Shown here piece by piece: positions 34,747 to 43,930 of a stretch of DNA of 64,000 nt. Below the pieces are notes generated by a model. The model was not told where the DNA came from. It saw only the letters and a program-made list of their open reading frames with translations, and searched no databases. Source of the stretch: Anaerolineales bacterium (GTDB lineage: Bacteria; Chloroflexota; Anaerolineae; 4572-78; J111); assembly GCA_020634935.1 (NCBI GenBank), contig JACKAT010000003.1, positions 186,001 through 250,000 of the forward strand, in the 5' to 3' direction. Numbering within the stretch: position 1 is the first letter of the stretch; each line of letters starts with the position of its first letter. Both the position numbers and the translations under genes were made by a program.

Positions 34747-35206
34747 TCATTCTCGACAGATAGTGACGGGTCGCTTTAATCCGATTCACCATATCCCGAC
34801 CGGCGCGCCGGACAATAGCATACTCTAAAGTGTGATCAAGCCGGCAAGCATCACGCAGTGAATCAGCGTCAAACATCAGGGCCCGGGTTGATTGAAAAGC
34901 GCGAGTCCAGGCCATTTTATGCTCTAACGGAAAGAGCGATGACCAGCCAAAAAAATCACCCGGCCCCAAATAATTCATGACAACCTGATCCTGCCCCGGT
35001 ATATCCATTTCAATAGCAACTTCCCCTTCTTGAATAAGATAAACCGCTTTACCTTTATCGCCTTGCCGGTAGATAATTTCCCCTTCATGAAAAGCAACTT
35101 CTTGAGCGATAGAAGCCAATTTGCGTAGATGTCTGGTTTCCATATCGCGGGTCAGTTCGATTGAGCGAAGCATGGTTAGTGCCCTCAGCTCGGTTTTAGA
35201 CGTCAT
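34715..35206 (-). CDS. Stand-alone cyclic-nucleotide-binding-like domain protein
   Basis: A 163-residue Crp-type sensor fold with no helix-turn-helix. The beta-roll shows FHEGEIIYRQGDKGKAVYLI and GEVAIEM, then GPGDFFGWSSLF. The usual GE...RAA phosphate-binding cassette is replaced by FFGW...TRAF, so cyclic nucleotide binding is doubtful. A helical C-terminus follows. AGGGAGG precedes the ATG. It may regulate the convergent kinase or act with the UspA protein encoded upstream, but this is only from position. Confidence 0.85.
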   Translation of the reverse strand: MTSKTELRALTMLRSIELTRDMETRHLRKLASIAQEVAFHEGEIIYRQGDKGKAVYLIQEGEVAIEMDIPGQDQVVMNYLGPGDFFGWSSLFPLEHKMAWTRAFQSTRALMFDADSLRDACRLDHTLEYAIVRRAGRDMVNRIKATRHYLSRMISQQMGIGVG

Positions 35207-35458
35207 TGTAAAACCTCCCTAAACAGCTTCTTAGCCATCTTGTTGTAAGTCATACTATAATACAAAACCTGGACAAATACGCCAGACACATGGGGAGATA
35301 AATGACTAATCACCTAACTAGTTTTTAGACTGGCTAAGTAACCAGGCGTTAAAACCCATTTAGTATTTATTAGCAAACCAGCGACTGCCCCCTATTATAC
35401 ATAGGCACAGTTACTTCATCCGGATGCTCAAAATCAACTTTTATTTAGATGAGAAAGC

Positions 35459-36373
35459 TCAGCGAACGACCATCACCGAGCAAAGGGCATCCTCAACCAC
35501 GTGCCGGGCGACACTGCCCAGATGAAGCGGATTTAAATGGGGTTGGCTGTGCGCCCCAACAACGATCAAATCCGCTTTTTTATATGCTGCAACCGATAAT
35601 ATCTCGCTAACCGGATCACCCACTGGGACTGAAATCTGGGCTTGGACGCCTCGCTGCTGTAAATAGCGCATAACATCGGTGGCGTAGGCTTCATGGATAG
35701 CCGTTATCTCAGGGAGAAAAGCCGGTCGGTTATCTTGGGGGAGATAAGCTTCCACCAATCTGGCCTCAGCTGCAGGCAATTTGACCGGTTCGGCCACACT
35801 GACAATGGTAATGTTCGCCCATTGAGGTAGGGCCAACCGGCTCAAAAATTCAACGGCTCGCCGGGCTATAGGCGCCCCATCAACGGCCAGCAGCACCTTA
35901 AGCGGCCTGACAAATTCGCCGGGACGAGCGAGCAACACCGCCGCATTGGCCCGATGAACCACTCGTCGGGTGACAGAGCCGATCTTGGTTGAACGGCGGC
36001 CCAGCCCCTTAGCCCCCAGAACCACCAAATCGGGCGAAAGTCGCTCGATCCGCTGCAAAATGATCGGCGCTGGGGCTCCCTGCTGCACCTCCGTTTGAGA
36101 GATCTGGCCATTAGCTCGCAATATGCCGGCAATTTTGTGTAATCGAGTTTGAGCCTCCGGCCAATCCGGACGAGCGACCGATTTGGCCCGGTCGGGGTGA
36201 TCCTTAGCCCCTGGCGTTATCCCCTCTTTCTGCGAGGGGATGACCGTCAACAGATGGGTGGTTGATTTGGCAGGCCAGTCGATATGGGCCAACAAATTTA
36301 CAGCCGCATTGGCATGGCTCGATCCATCATTAGCCAGCACAATTTTTACAGGCAAGAAGGTATTATTCATCAT
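35459..36373 (-). CDS. Tandem-domain universal stress protein (UspA family)
   Basis: A 304-residue protein with two Usp domains (about 8-150 and 160-304). Each begins with the usual strand and Asp (KIVLANDGS and KVLLAVDGA). The ATP-binding signature near each end is partly kept (LVVLGAKGLGRRSTKIGS and LIVVGAHSQPHLNPLHLGS); the second lacks the full G-x2-G spacing. Such proteins help cells endure starvation or energy stress. The ATG at 36373 is preferred, with GAGG five bases upstream. Confidence 0.93.
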   Translation of the reverse strand: MMNNTFLPVKIVLANDGSSHANAAVNLLAHIDWPAKSTTHLLTVIPSQKEGITPGAKDHPDRAKSVARPDWPEAQTRLHKIAGILRANGQISQTEVQQGAPAPIILQRIERLSPDLVVLGAKGLGRRSTKIGSVTRRVVHRANAAVLLARPGEFVRPLKVLLAVDGAPIARRAVEFLSRLALPQWANITIVSVAEPVKLPAAEARLVEAYLPQDNRPAFLPEITAIHEAYATDVMRYLQQRGVQAQISVPVGDPVSEILSVAAYKKADLIVVGAHSQPHLNPLHLGSVARHVVEDALCSVMVVR

Positions 36374-36397
36374 CACAACCTCACAGATATAATCGCT

Positions 36398-36517
36398 AGG
36401 ACTTACGCCGTTCTAAAGGTGACAGTCACTTGGGCCTGATAAATCGACTTGTTTGAGCTAAACTGATGCTGATTTATCGACAATAAGTGACTGTTACCTG
36501 ATTTTTGCGTAAGTCCT
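36398..36517. repeat. Best-preserved AGGTGAC-family MITE-like element
   Basis: It has perfect 11-bp terminal inverted repeats AGGACTTACGC and GCGTAAGTCCT. Inside, AAAGGTGACAGTCACTT faces AAGTGACTGTTACCT. The flanks carry ATCGCT on both sides (36392-36397 and 36519-36524), a possible target duplication. There is no coding capacity. Confidence 0.75.
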
Positions 36518-36674
36518 GATCGCTAAAAATTTGTCTAAAAACAGTTGCGTATTAGGGCGGAGATAAAGGATTGGGAGATTAGAGGCTGTGTCTAACAATC
36601 TCCTTAATCTCCCAATCTCCCGTCTTCTCATCTCTAAACAGAGATGTTATGCAATTTATGTCAAGCTTTAATAT

Positions 36675-36720
36675 CAGGCGACAGTCACTTGTTTCAAGCG
36701 TAATGAAGTGACTGTCACCT
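36675..36720. repeat. Minimal AGGTGAC hairpin
   Basis: AGGCGACAGTCACTT (36675-36689) faces AAGTGACTGTCACCT (36706-36720) with one mismatch, around a 16-base loop. It lacks the CTTACGC termini of the longer form. Confidence 0.75.
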
Positions 36721-36842
36721 TTGAACAATAAAATCCCTATCTTTACCAGTGTAATCGAATTTAAACAGAGATGCATCAGGCATCTGGGGAGTTTATAGCC
36801 TGGCTAGGTGGTTAGTATTTTTCACTATGTTTGCATTTTTTT

Positions 36843-36900
36843 AGAAACCCGGTTTTTGAGGCAAAAAGCGCCTCTTTTTAACGCTAAAAACCGGGTTTCT
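36843..36900. repeat. Hairpin with 15-bp perfect arms (AGAAACCCGGTTTTT)
   Basis: The arms at 36843-36857 and 36886-36900 are exact reverse complements. An inner GAGGC and GCCTC pair forms a second stem. AAACCCGG-type hairpins are widespread dispersed repeats in several phyla. Confidence 0.75.
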
Positions 36901-36934
36901 GGCCATAATACTTTAAAGGACAAAGGTAGTGTTT

Positions 36935-36963
36935 TTTAGACGGATCAAAAAAATGATTATAAT
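36935..36963 (+). promoter_or_regulatory. Probable promoter of the CCA/poly(A) polymerase-like gene
   Basis: TTTAGA (36935-36940) is followed after 17 bases by a perfect TATAAT (36958-36963). The ribosome site AAAAGGTAAG lies 15 bases further on. Confidence 0.5.
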
Positions 36964-36992
36964 ACCTATTATTATTTAAAAGGTAAGCCGTG

Positions 36993-38666
36993 ATGACCCA
37001 AAACCAAACGTCGGCCATCGATCCCAGCCTCTATCCGAACCGCTGGATCGCCATCATAAAAGACCAGGTAATCGGGGTAGGCTTAACTCCCGAGCAGGCA
37101 TTTCGGGCCGCCAAACGCACGCGCCCTAAAGAGAAACCATCGCTGCTGTATGTTGACAGCGAGGGGCAAGTGACGCTGCCGCAGGCTAACGCCGCCGATT
37201 GGCTAAACCGTCACCCGCTGCTGCGCGAAACAATAGCCCTCCTGCAAAGACAGGGGGTTGAGGCTTATCTGGTCGGTGGGGCCGTTAGAGATTTATTACT
37301 AGGCCGGAATGAAGTCATCGACTTTGATTTCGTGGTGCCCGATAACGGCTTGGGAGTAGCGCGACGGGTCGCCAATGGTTTGAAAGCCGCATTCTATCCG
37401 CTAGATGCCCAACGCGGCACAGGGCGGGTTGTGTGCGATACGCCGGATGGCAAAATTTACCTTGATTTCGCCTCGTTTCGCGGGCCAGACCTTGAAACCG
37501 ATCTGGCCGATCGCGATTTTACGATCAACGCCATCGCCATAAGTCTGACCGACCCGCCGCAGTTGATCGATCCGCTGGCAGGACAGGACGATTTGCGACA
37601 GCAGGCTATCCGAGCCGCTGCACCGGACGCATTCAGCCACGATCCGGCTCGCGTGCTGCGAGCCGTCCGCCAGGCCACTGAATTCGATTTTAGAGTGACG
37701 CCTGACACAGAAACGTATTTGCGCCAGGCTATCCCGCAGCTCAACAACGTTTCGCCGGAACGCCAGCGGGATGAATTGGTCAAACTGCTGAACACGCCCG
37801 CCCCCGGTCGCGCCGTGCGAATGCTGCATAATTACGGCGTCTTATCGCCGCTTCTGCCGGAGGTTGAAGCGATGGTGGGGGTGACCCAATCCGCGCCCCA
37901 TTACCAGACCGTTTTTGAACACACCCTAGCCGCGCTCGATACGTGGCCGGTCGATGCGGAAGGGTTAGGTATCCCTGATCCACTAGCGGACAAGACGCGG
38001 CGCTACCTGAATACCGAAGTGTCCGGCAACCTGTCGATTGCGGCCTTAATGCCACTGGCGCTGCTGCTGCACGATACGGGTAAACCGCTGACTCGCACCG
38101 AAGAAACCGCGGCCGGCGCGACCAAAATCCGGTTTCTGGGACACGCTCGCGAGAGCGCCCATCTGGCCCGCCAAATCATGAACCGCTTCCGGTTTAGCAG
38201 CCAGGCGACCGATTTTGTGACCAATGTCGTTTTACACCATATGCGGCCCTTGATGCTGGCGGCTGAAGGCCAATTAAGCCGGCGAGCCATCTATCGCTTT
38301 TTTCGGGATAGCAGCAGCCCTACCTGCCCTGCCGGTGTCGCCATTGCGCTGCATGCGTTGATTGATCACCAGGCCACTTATCCGCCAGGCCAGGGCCAGA
38401 CCGAAGGCGAGCAGCTGCGTGAGGTAGCCATCCGGCTGCTAACAGCCTATTTTGAAGCTCAAGATCAGGTGGTCGATCCGCCGCCATTGCTGAACGGGCG
38501 CGATCTGATGGATATTTTCGGGCTGAAAGAGGGCCGGCTTATCGGCCTGCTGCTGGGCAATTTAAAAGAAGCTCAAGCCGCCGGTGAGGTGGCGGATCGA
38601 GCAGCGGCGATCGATTTTATCAAGGCTGACCCGAATTTTGCTCATCAGCAAAGAAAAGATTTATAA
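36993..38666 (+). CDS. CCA-adding enzyme/poly(A) polymerase-like nucleotidyltransferase with HD domain
   Basis: A 557-residue class II nucleotidyltransferase. The first 50 residues (YPNRWIAIIKDQVIGVGLTP) resemble a DUF5678-type mini-domain, unusual for the family. Then come the head domain with YLVGGAVRDLLLG and catalytic Asp residues in DFDFVVP (about 110-112), the RNA-binding region with RDFTINAIAI and DPARVLRAVRQ, and an HD phosphohydrolase-like domain with LLHDTGKP (about 360) and HHMRP. It would add CCA to tRNA 3' ends or tails to RNA; the two activities cannot be told apart by reading. The ATG at 36993 is preferred to the GTG at 36990. Confidence 0.9.
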   Translation: MTQNQTSAIDPSLYPNRWIAIIKDQVIGVGLTPEQAFRAAKRTRPKEKPSLLYVDSEGQVTLPQANAADWLNRHPLLRETIALLQRQGVEAYLVGGAVRDLLLGRNEVIDFDFVVPDNGLGVARRVANGLKAAFYPLDAQRGTGRVVCDTPDGKIYLDFASFRGPDLETDLADRDFTINAIAISLTDPPQLIDPLAGQDDLRQQAIRAAAPDAFSHDPARVLRAVRQATEFDFRVTPDTETYLRQAIPQLNNVSPERQRDELVKLLNTPAPGRAVRMLHNYGVLSPLLPEVEAMVGVTQSAPHYQTVFEHTLAALDTWPVDAEGLGIPDPLADKTRRYLNTEVSGNLSIAALMPLALLLHDTGKPLTRTEETAAGATKIRFLGHARESAHLARQIMNRFRFSSQATDFVTNVVLHHMRPLMLAAEGQLSRRAIYRFFRDSSSPTCPAGVAIALHALIDHQATYPPGQGQTEGEQLREVAIRLLTAYFEAQDQVVDPPPLLNGRDLMDIFGLKEGRLIGLLLGNLKEAQAAGEVADRAAAIDFIKADPNFAHQQRKDL

Positions 38667-38770
38667 TGCAGGATATTAACAATCAAGCATTTAGTTTGGT
38701 TTAGTTTTAGAAGGAAGGGAGAGGGGTTAGCCCCTAACTTGCTCTCCCCAACTGCGAGGAAGCCATAACG

Positions 38771-39295
38771 ATGGCCAGATTAATTATTTACGAAGAAATC
38801 GAAACATCTGAAACAATTCTGGAAACTTTTGAATTATCCAGCACACGGATATTGATCGGGTCTGATCCGGATAACAACCTCGTTCTGCAATCGCCTGACA
38901 TCGACTCAAGCCACGCCAGCCTTGAACTGCGCAACAACCTCTGGGTATTGCAAGATTTGGGCGGCCCCGGCGGCACAGGCGTCAACGGCAAGGTCATCCA
39001 AGGGCCGTATTACCTCACCCATAACGATTTAATTGAACTCGGCCCGATTAAATTGAGTTTTCAAGAAAAAGCGCTGGTGGAAGAGACGCCCCTGGAAGAT
39101 GATACCCCAACGCCCCCGGTGCCGATCAAAATTGAACCCAGCCCAAGCCCGGTCAAAGGGCGGGTCTGGTTTGCCTTTATCGCCGGCGGCACGCTGGGTG
39201 TTATTTTTATTATTATGTTCCTGTTGATTGTAGCCCATTTACTCAACGTGATTGAAATTTCCGATCTGCTGCCGCTGCTGATGATATTGAGTTAG
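38771..39295 (+). CDS. FHA-domain protein with C-terminal membrane anchor
   Basis: A 174-residue protein. The FHA domain (about 18-100) has ILIGSDPDNNLVL, SSHASLEL and the TGVNGKVI loop, which together bind phospho-threonine. A Pro-rich linker leads to one membrane helix (about 136-158). It probably tethers phosphorylated proteins to the membrane, for example substrates of Ser/Thr kinases. GAGGAAG precedes the ATG. No kinase gene is adjacent. Confidence 0.9.
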   Translation: MARLIIYEEIETSETILETFELSSTRILIGSDPDNNLVLQSPDIDSSHASLELRNNLWVLQDLGGPGGTGVNGKVIQGPYYLTHNDLIELGPIKLSFQEKALVEETPLEDDTPTPPVPIKIEPSPSPVKGRVWFAFIAGGTLGVIFIIMFLLIVAHLLNVIEISDLLPLLMILS

Positions 39296-39308
39296 GCAGC
39301 GCCGGCGG

Positions 39309-39770
39309 TTACGCTTCGGCAAAAGCCCGCAGCACGTTGGTATGCGGAAAACGCGCCCGAACCCCCACCACAAAATCCTCCAGCGAGGGGCGCACGTCAA
39401 AATAATAAAGATGCGTCTCGTGAGCCGAGTCAGACGCACCAAAGCCTTCAATTAACGCAACCGCGCCGGGTACATCGATCATCAGATCGACCCAATCATA
39501 CTCACGCCGTTCGGTATCAGGCGACAGCCAGATCTCTTTCAGAACGGCCTGCCGACGCAGATAGTCGATATGCCAGTGCGGTTTTTCAGTGGGCTGGAGA
39601 TGATGTTTGATCCGGCCCAGCAGTCCTCCCGCGCCAAAGGCGCTGCCCACATACGTATACCAGCCCGCCGGAAAATCGAAGATCCCCAACTTACCGACCT
39701 CGATGGTTTGGTTTTCAGGCAGAAAGAGAAGCAACACGTAGGTACCGGTTAATTTTTCATCAAAATTCAC
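39309..39770 (-). CDS. DUF123 (GIY-YIG-like) protein
   Basis: A 153-residue protein of the DUF123 family, a divergent relative of GIY-YIG nucleases sometimes fused to endonuclease III. TGTYVLLLFL, WYTYVGSAFGAGGLLGRIKHH and HWHIDYLRR match the family. The C-terminus (HETHLYYFDVRPSLEDF) is less usual. Activity on DNA is not shown for most members. The start is GTG 39770. It converges on the FHA gene with a 13-base gap. Confidence 0.85.
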   Translation of the reverse strand: MNFDEKLTGTYVLLLFLPENQTIEVGKLGIFDFPAGWYTYVGSAFGAGGLLGRIKHHLQPTEKPHWHIDYLRRQAVLKEIWLSPDTERREYDWVDLMIDVPGAVALIEGFGASDSAHETHLYYFDVRPSLEDFVVGVRARFPHTNVLRAFAEA

Positions 39771-40011
39771 GTCAAATCCTGCATTTCTATTTAGCTTGCT
39801 GACTGATTTTACGAGATTTTACAACATCAGAGCCGAGTATCCAAACTATTGAAGGAGGACGTTTGATAAATCAGTTGTCTGAACCCTATCTTGTGTGGTA
39901 TACTCTGCCCCTTCCATAAGCCGAAGTAAGACGGCTGACCGCAGGCCGCCCTGCCTAATTTCGTTTCATAAGGGGCGGCCGGTAATCGTTCCATAAGCGG
40001 AGAATATCGTA

Positions 40012-40893
40012 GTGACACAGTACCCTTTCGGCCAGACATTTACATTCAAGCTATCAGGCTCACGTGCGTGGATGAGTCTGGGATCGGGTTGGGCGGCTAT
40101 GGCCGGAGCGCTGGCGGCCGGGGTACCCGGTCTGACCTGGGGCCACCTGTTGCAGGTGATCGGTTTGTGGCTGCTGGTCGATCCTATTTTGGGGACGTTG
40201 TGGGCGTTGGCCGTTCAGCAGGGCCTATGGCGGCGGGTTACGCAGGCCAGCTTACCGCAACCGGCTGGCCAAGGTTTTTTTCTGCCCTACGCCCAACCTG
40301 AATCGATGGCCGGGCAGGTGGTGATCCTGGTGCGTCGCTATCAGGTTTGGTGGCAAGCCTACTACTGGCCTGAATTTGGCGGGCAGGTAGTCACCTTCGG
40401 GGTTGGGTTATTGTTAGCCCTGGTTATAGGACTGGTTTTAAGCCCGTCTATTTTTTGGCTGGTGGGGGGGTCGATTAGTTTAACGCTTCTGGCCGGCCAG
40501 AGACCCCACCGGCTAACGACTAAGAGCGGGGGTAGAATCCCCTCGATCGTGCAACTGCTTTTGCCCTGGTTAATGGGCGCGACTTTGTGGTCATCGCTGT
40601 CGCTGTTTGCGGTGGGGCTGGCGCTCTGTTTTTGGATCAGCTACCTGGGCGGGCTAAGAATTCTGGGAGACCACCCTCGGGCCGAGTGGCTGTTTTTTGG
40701 CGGGCAGCTAGCCGTCCTAACCCTACTGTTGGGCTTGCGGGTACTGCCGGGGGCGGCGGTGATAGCGGTGAGCCTGGCGTCGATCGCGATGCTCAAAAAC
40801 AGTTTCGACACCCCGGCAGTTTGGCTTGATCAGGCTCAGCCTTATCTGATTCTAAGTATGTTGACGGCGGGCGTAGCGGTGGGGGGGTTGTAG
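40012..40893 (+). CDS. Polytopic membrane protein, unknown
   Basis: A 293-residue protein with about seven to eight membrane helices, rich in Leu, Gly and Trp. No family is recognised. The N-terminal GSGWAAMAGALAAG and later LVDPILGTLWA recall UbiA-like prenyltransferases, but the Asp-rich motifs are absent. The start is GTG 40012 with GGAG nine bases upstream. A methyltransferase gene follows after 80 bases. The short gap (40894-40973) carries loose repeats of GTAGAGTTT. Confidence 0.65.
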   Translation: MTQYPFGQTFTFKLSGSRAWMSLGSGWAAMAGALAAGVPGLTWGHLLQVIGLWLLVDPILGTLWALAVQQGLWRRVTQASLPQPAGQGFFLPYAQPESMAGQVVILVRRYQVWWQAYYWPEFGGQVVTFGVGLLLALVIGLVLSPSIFWLVGGSISLTLLAGQRPHRLTTKSGGRIPSIVQLLLPWLMGATLWSSLSLFAVGLALCFWISYLGGLRILGDHPRAEWLFFGGQLAVLTLLLGLRVLPGAAVIAVSLASIAMLKNSFDTPAVWLDQAQPYLILSMLTAGVAVGGL

Positions 40894-40973
40894 AGTTTGT
40901 AGAGTTTGTGGAGTTTATGGAGTTGAGAGAGTGGAGGGATATAGTAACTATGAAGGGGCGAGGATAAGTCTCA

Positions 40974-41687
40974 ATGGTCTGGCTATTTGTTATTGTGGGG
41001 GCGCTGTTTTTCGGCTTGATCCTTTACTGGCAGTTTATTCTGGCGGAAGGGGCTTACTTTGGCTCAGCACTGGTGGCCCTGCTTTACGATTGGACGGCGG
41101 AGCGATACAACAGCATCAAGGCGTTCAACGAGGCTGAAGAAGATTTTACCCTGGGCCGGCCGCTGGCTAATCGACTCTACACCCAGCCGGAGGCCCTGGT
41201 ACTCGATGTAGCTACGGGTACGGGCCGACTGGCCTTTACGCTGCTGCGCCAGCCGAACTATCAAGGCCGGATTATTGGTCTGGATCGCGCCTCTAAAATG
41301 CTGGCTGTGGCCCGCCGCGACCTTGAGGCCCAATATCCGGGCCGGGTCATGCTGGTACAGGCCGATGCAATGGCTCTGCCTTTCGCCGACAACAGTCTGC
41401 CCGCCGTAACCAATCTGGAAGCGATGGAATTTTACCCCGACCCAAAACACGGTTTGACCGAGATGATCCGAGTGTTGCAGCCTATTTCGGCTCACAATCC
41501 CGACGGCGGCTGGTTGCTAACCACCAACCGGATTGGTTGGGAAGCCAAATTGATGCCCGGCAAAACCTGGTCTCGGCTTCAGTTAGAGGCGATTTTAGAT
41601 CAATTTCCACTGCGATATATTGATATTCAAATTTGGGAGACAATTTACGACCTAATTTGGGCCCAAAAGATCGAGGAAGAAGCATAA
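40974..41687 (+). CDS. SAM-dependent methyltransferase with N-terminal membrane helix
   Basis: A 237-residue class I methyltransferase. A membrane helix (about 2-22) anchors the protein. Motif I is VLDVATGTGRLAFTLL, with the acidic residue of motif II in IGLDRASKML and DAMALPFAD as motif III. The second hydrophobic half and NLEAMEFYPD complete the type 11 fold. The substrate is unknown; a lipid or quinone would fit a membrane enzyme. It is likely co-transcribed with the preceding membrane protein. Confidence 0.88.
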   Translation: MVWLFVIVGALFFGLILYWQFILAEGAYFGSALVALLYDWTAERYNSIKAFNEAEEDFTLGRPLANRLYTQPEALVLDVATGTGRLAFTLLRQPNYQGRIIGLDRASKMLAVARRDLEAQYPGRVMLVQADAMALPFADNSLPAVTNLEAMEFYPDPKHGLTEMIRVLQPISAHNPDGGWLLTTNRIGWEAKLMPGKTWSRLQLEAILDQFPLRYIDIQIWETIYDLIWAQKIEEEA

Positions 41688-41858
41688 GACGTGGGACGCA
41701 GGGCGTAAATATCAACGCGCCACGTTCTACGTCCTACGCTCCAAGTAATTTGCATCTCTAAATGGTTGAATTTTTTTCGACAGGATTATTATTTTTATCT
41801 TGTTAATCTTGTGAATTCTGTCTCAGATTTTCACCAAGTTAGAGGGTTTGCGCCCCTC

Positions 41859-42299
41859 TTACGATGACGCCATCGCGAAAATTCCTCCAACGGTGGTGAG
41901 CGCTCCAAAGACCAGCACATCAGCAATGATGAGGCCAATTGAGGCAAACTTGAATTTATCCCGGCTGTTCTGAGCGCGGCGTGAACGGCCTAAGGCAAAT
42001 CCGATACCAGCTAAGGACAGCAGGGCTGGCACTAAGTGGCCGCCGCTGATCGAGCCGATGCTCTTACCGGTGATCCCGCCGCCCTGAGTGAGCAACATGA
42101 CATACAGGAAAATTCCCAGCAGCACCTGTATCGAAACAGCGATGTTAGTCAATGAAACCAATCGCCGGTCGAGATTCGACCAATTTTGATTAGCGGCCCA
42201 ACCGACAACGACTTTGATGGTGGTTACGGTCAGCAATAGAAGCGCTACCCATCGCCAGCCGGAATGCGCTTGAAATAAAAAGAAGTAAAAGGTTCCCAT
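41859..42299 (-). CDS. Four-helix membrane protein, unknown
   Basis: A 146-residue integral membrane protein with about four helices. AHSGWRWVALL at the N-terminus places a His and Trp near the first helix, and SGGHLVPALLSL holds another His in the third. This spacing could suit haem or copper binding, as in some cytochrome-associated proteins, but no family is confirmed. No ribosome site is obvious before the ATG at 42299. Confidence 0.65.
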   Translation of the reverse strand: MGTFYFFLFQAHSGWRWVALLLLTVTTIKVVVGWAANQNWSNLDRRLVSLTNIAVSIQVLLGIFLYVMLLTQGGGITGKSIGSISGGHLVPALLSLAGIGFALGRSRRAQNSRDKFKFASIGLIIADVLVFGALTTVGGIFAMASS

Positions 42300-42362
42300 A
42301 GGTTTGTGATCTACTTTCTGTGATGACTATGCTTAGTATATCCAATTTAGGATAGGTCAGGA

Positions 42363-42413
42363 GCCTCAAAGTTCACTTTGATAGACAAAGCCGAGCTTTG
42401 CTGCTCCAGAATT
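42363..42413. repeat. CTGGAGC-family dispersed repeat, copy 3
   Basis: CCTCAAAGTTCACTTTGATA then GACAAAGCCGAGCTTTG and GCTCCAG. It matches copy 2 read in reverse, with a truncated left end. Confidence 0.55.
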
Positions 42414-42488
42414 CGACTGAATTACGTCTATTTGTGATTTCCAGCACAAGCCGCTTCATTTTAACACGCGTGGCCGGCTCAGACAAAC

Positions 42489-43766
42489 CTACTGCCGCGT
42501 GCGACGATCTTCCCAAATCTGCGGCAGGCTAAGGAGTTTGCCCCAAAAACCGTTCGCGGCCATGGCGATATCAAGGCCGAAAAATACCGGCAGCCACACG
42601 ATGCGTCGCCACAGCGCCAAAGGAGCGCGGACCAGGCTTAACGCCGCCATCACCTGGACCAGCGGCGTTACCAGCGTCACCGCCACCGACCAGCGCGCTA
42701 CGCGACTCCCCAGTAAGGCTAACCCGCCGGCGGCTACCAAAGCCAACCGATCCAGATACCCCATAGAAAAAATCAGCAGTTCCAATCGGAGTAGAGGCGC
42801 TAAATTTTTGCGAGCCAGGAGAGTCTGGGTTTGGTCTTGGGCAACATCGGCAAACCCTCTGGCCCAGCGGGTGTGCTGTTTCCAGTAGCCGCCAACGCTC
42901 TCCGGCACGTGATGATAGCTGATCGCTTCCGGTTCAAAACGTGTTTGCCAGCCGGCGGCGGTTAGCTTCAAGGTGAGGTCACTGTCTTCCAGTAGAGCGC
43001 CCGGCTTAAAATTGCCGACCTCAGCCAACATCGAGCGGCGATAGGCGCAGTTTGAGCCCAACAGCGCCGGGGCTAACTGCAATCGATCCTTAGCCCGCAT
43101 GGTGATCATTTGGTGGACCAGGTTTTCAAACGTGGTATAACTGGCCGCCGGGCTGGCCAACGGGTTGCTTACGGCCCGCCGGCCGCTAACCGCCGCTACT
43201 TGCGGATCGGCAAAAGGGGCGGCTAGATATGTCAGGGCTGAGGGGAACGGGCGCTCATCGGCATCATAGATGGCGATGATTTCTCCCTGGGCAAAGCGGC
43301 TCAATGCCAAATTGAGGGCGTTAGCCTTGCCTTGATTCTGAGAGAGGGAGAGAATGTGCCAATTGGGGCGCGTCGCTGTCCAGGCTTGCAGAATCGACTC
43401 ACTGCTATCGGTTGAACCATCATTAATAAAAATGACAGTTAGTTGAGCAGAAGGATAGTCGAGTTGTTCAAGAGCCGGCAGCAGACCCGGCAGAGTATCC
43501 GCTTCGTTTCTGACCGGCGCCAACAGTAGAACTGATGGTATATTCCGATTATTGTCGACAGGTTTGTCTGTAGTTCGGCCAGGCATTAAGGCAAAAAAGA
43601 TAAAAAGCCAGCGTCTCGCAGTGAAAAAGAGCAAGATGCCGGAGAGAGGCCAAGCTATCAACTTGATTAGATCACAAAAAAATCGGAGTGACGAGTCAAA
43701 ACTAATTCCCAATAGAGATTTGACTCGCTTCTGTGGAAAGGCCTGGGATTTGAGCTTAAACCTCAT
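42489..43766 (-). CDS. Family 2 glycosyltransferase (membrane)
   Basis: A 425-residue processive-type glycosyltransferase. N-terminal membrane helix (about 35-60), then the GT-A core with LLLAPVRNEADTLPGLLPAL, FINDGSTDSSE, the DAD motif (AIYDADERPF), the ED motif (LEDSDLTLKL) and QHTRWARG (QxxRW). C-terminal membrane helices follow. It transfers sugars for exopolysaccharide or envelope glycans, working at the inner face of the membrane. It is alone on the strand, with a GT39 gene upstream after a 164-base gap. Confidence 0.92.
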   Translation of the reverse strand: MRFKLKSQAFPQKRVKSLLGISFDSSLRFFCDLIKLIAWPLSGILLFFTARRWLFIFFALMPGRTTDKPVDNNRNIPSVLLLAPVRNEADTLPGLLPALEQLDYPSAQLTVIFINDGSTDSSESILQAWTATRPNWHILSLSQNQGKANALNLALSRFAQGEIIAIYDADERPFPSALTYLAAPFADPQVAAVSGRRAVSNPLASPAASYTTFENLVHQMITMRAKDRLQLAPALLGSNCAYRRSMLAEVGNFKPGALLEDSDLTLKLTAAGWQTRFEPEAISYHHVPESVGGYWKQHTRWARGFADVAQDQTQTLLARKNLAPLLRLELLIFSMGYLDRLALVAAGGLALLGSRVARWSVAVTLVTPLVQVMAALSLVRAPLALWRRIVWLPVFFGLDIAMAANGFWGKLLSLPQIWEDRRTRQ

Positions 43767-43930
43767 TAAACGCCATAAACTTTATTCGTATTTACTCAGC
43801 CGACACATCAAAAACCGAAAATTTCTAGCGGAGATCAGGAGATTAGGAGATTTTATGTGAAAAATTTATCGTCTAATCCCCAAATCCCCACGAAAAATTG
43901 GTCGTTGGCCGGACTGCTGAGTAGTGACCT

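Larger units (their letters stand above)
36374..36992. other. Repeat-rich intergenic region
   Basis: In order: an AGGTGAC-family MITE-like element (36398-36517), a hairpin built on GATTGGGAGATTA and TTAATCTCCCAATC (about 36570-36622), a minimal AGGTGAC hairpin (36675-36720), a hairpin with 15-bp perfect arms (36843-36900), and a promoter (36935-36963). A minus-strand open frame at 36579-36776 crosses two of these repeats and is not credited as a gene. Confidence 0.6.

Noticed and set aside
36579..36776. A 65-codon minus-strand protein gene
   Set aside because: It spans two palindromic repeats and has no ribosome site; the apparent frame is chance.
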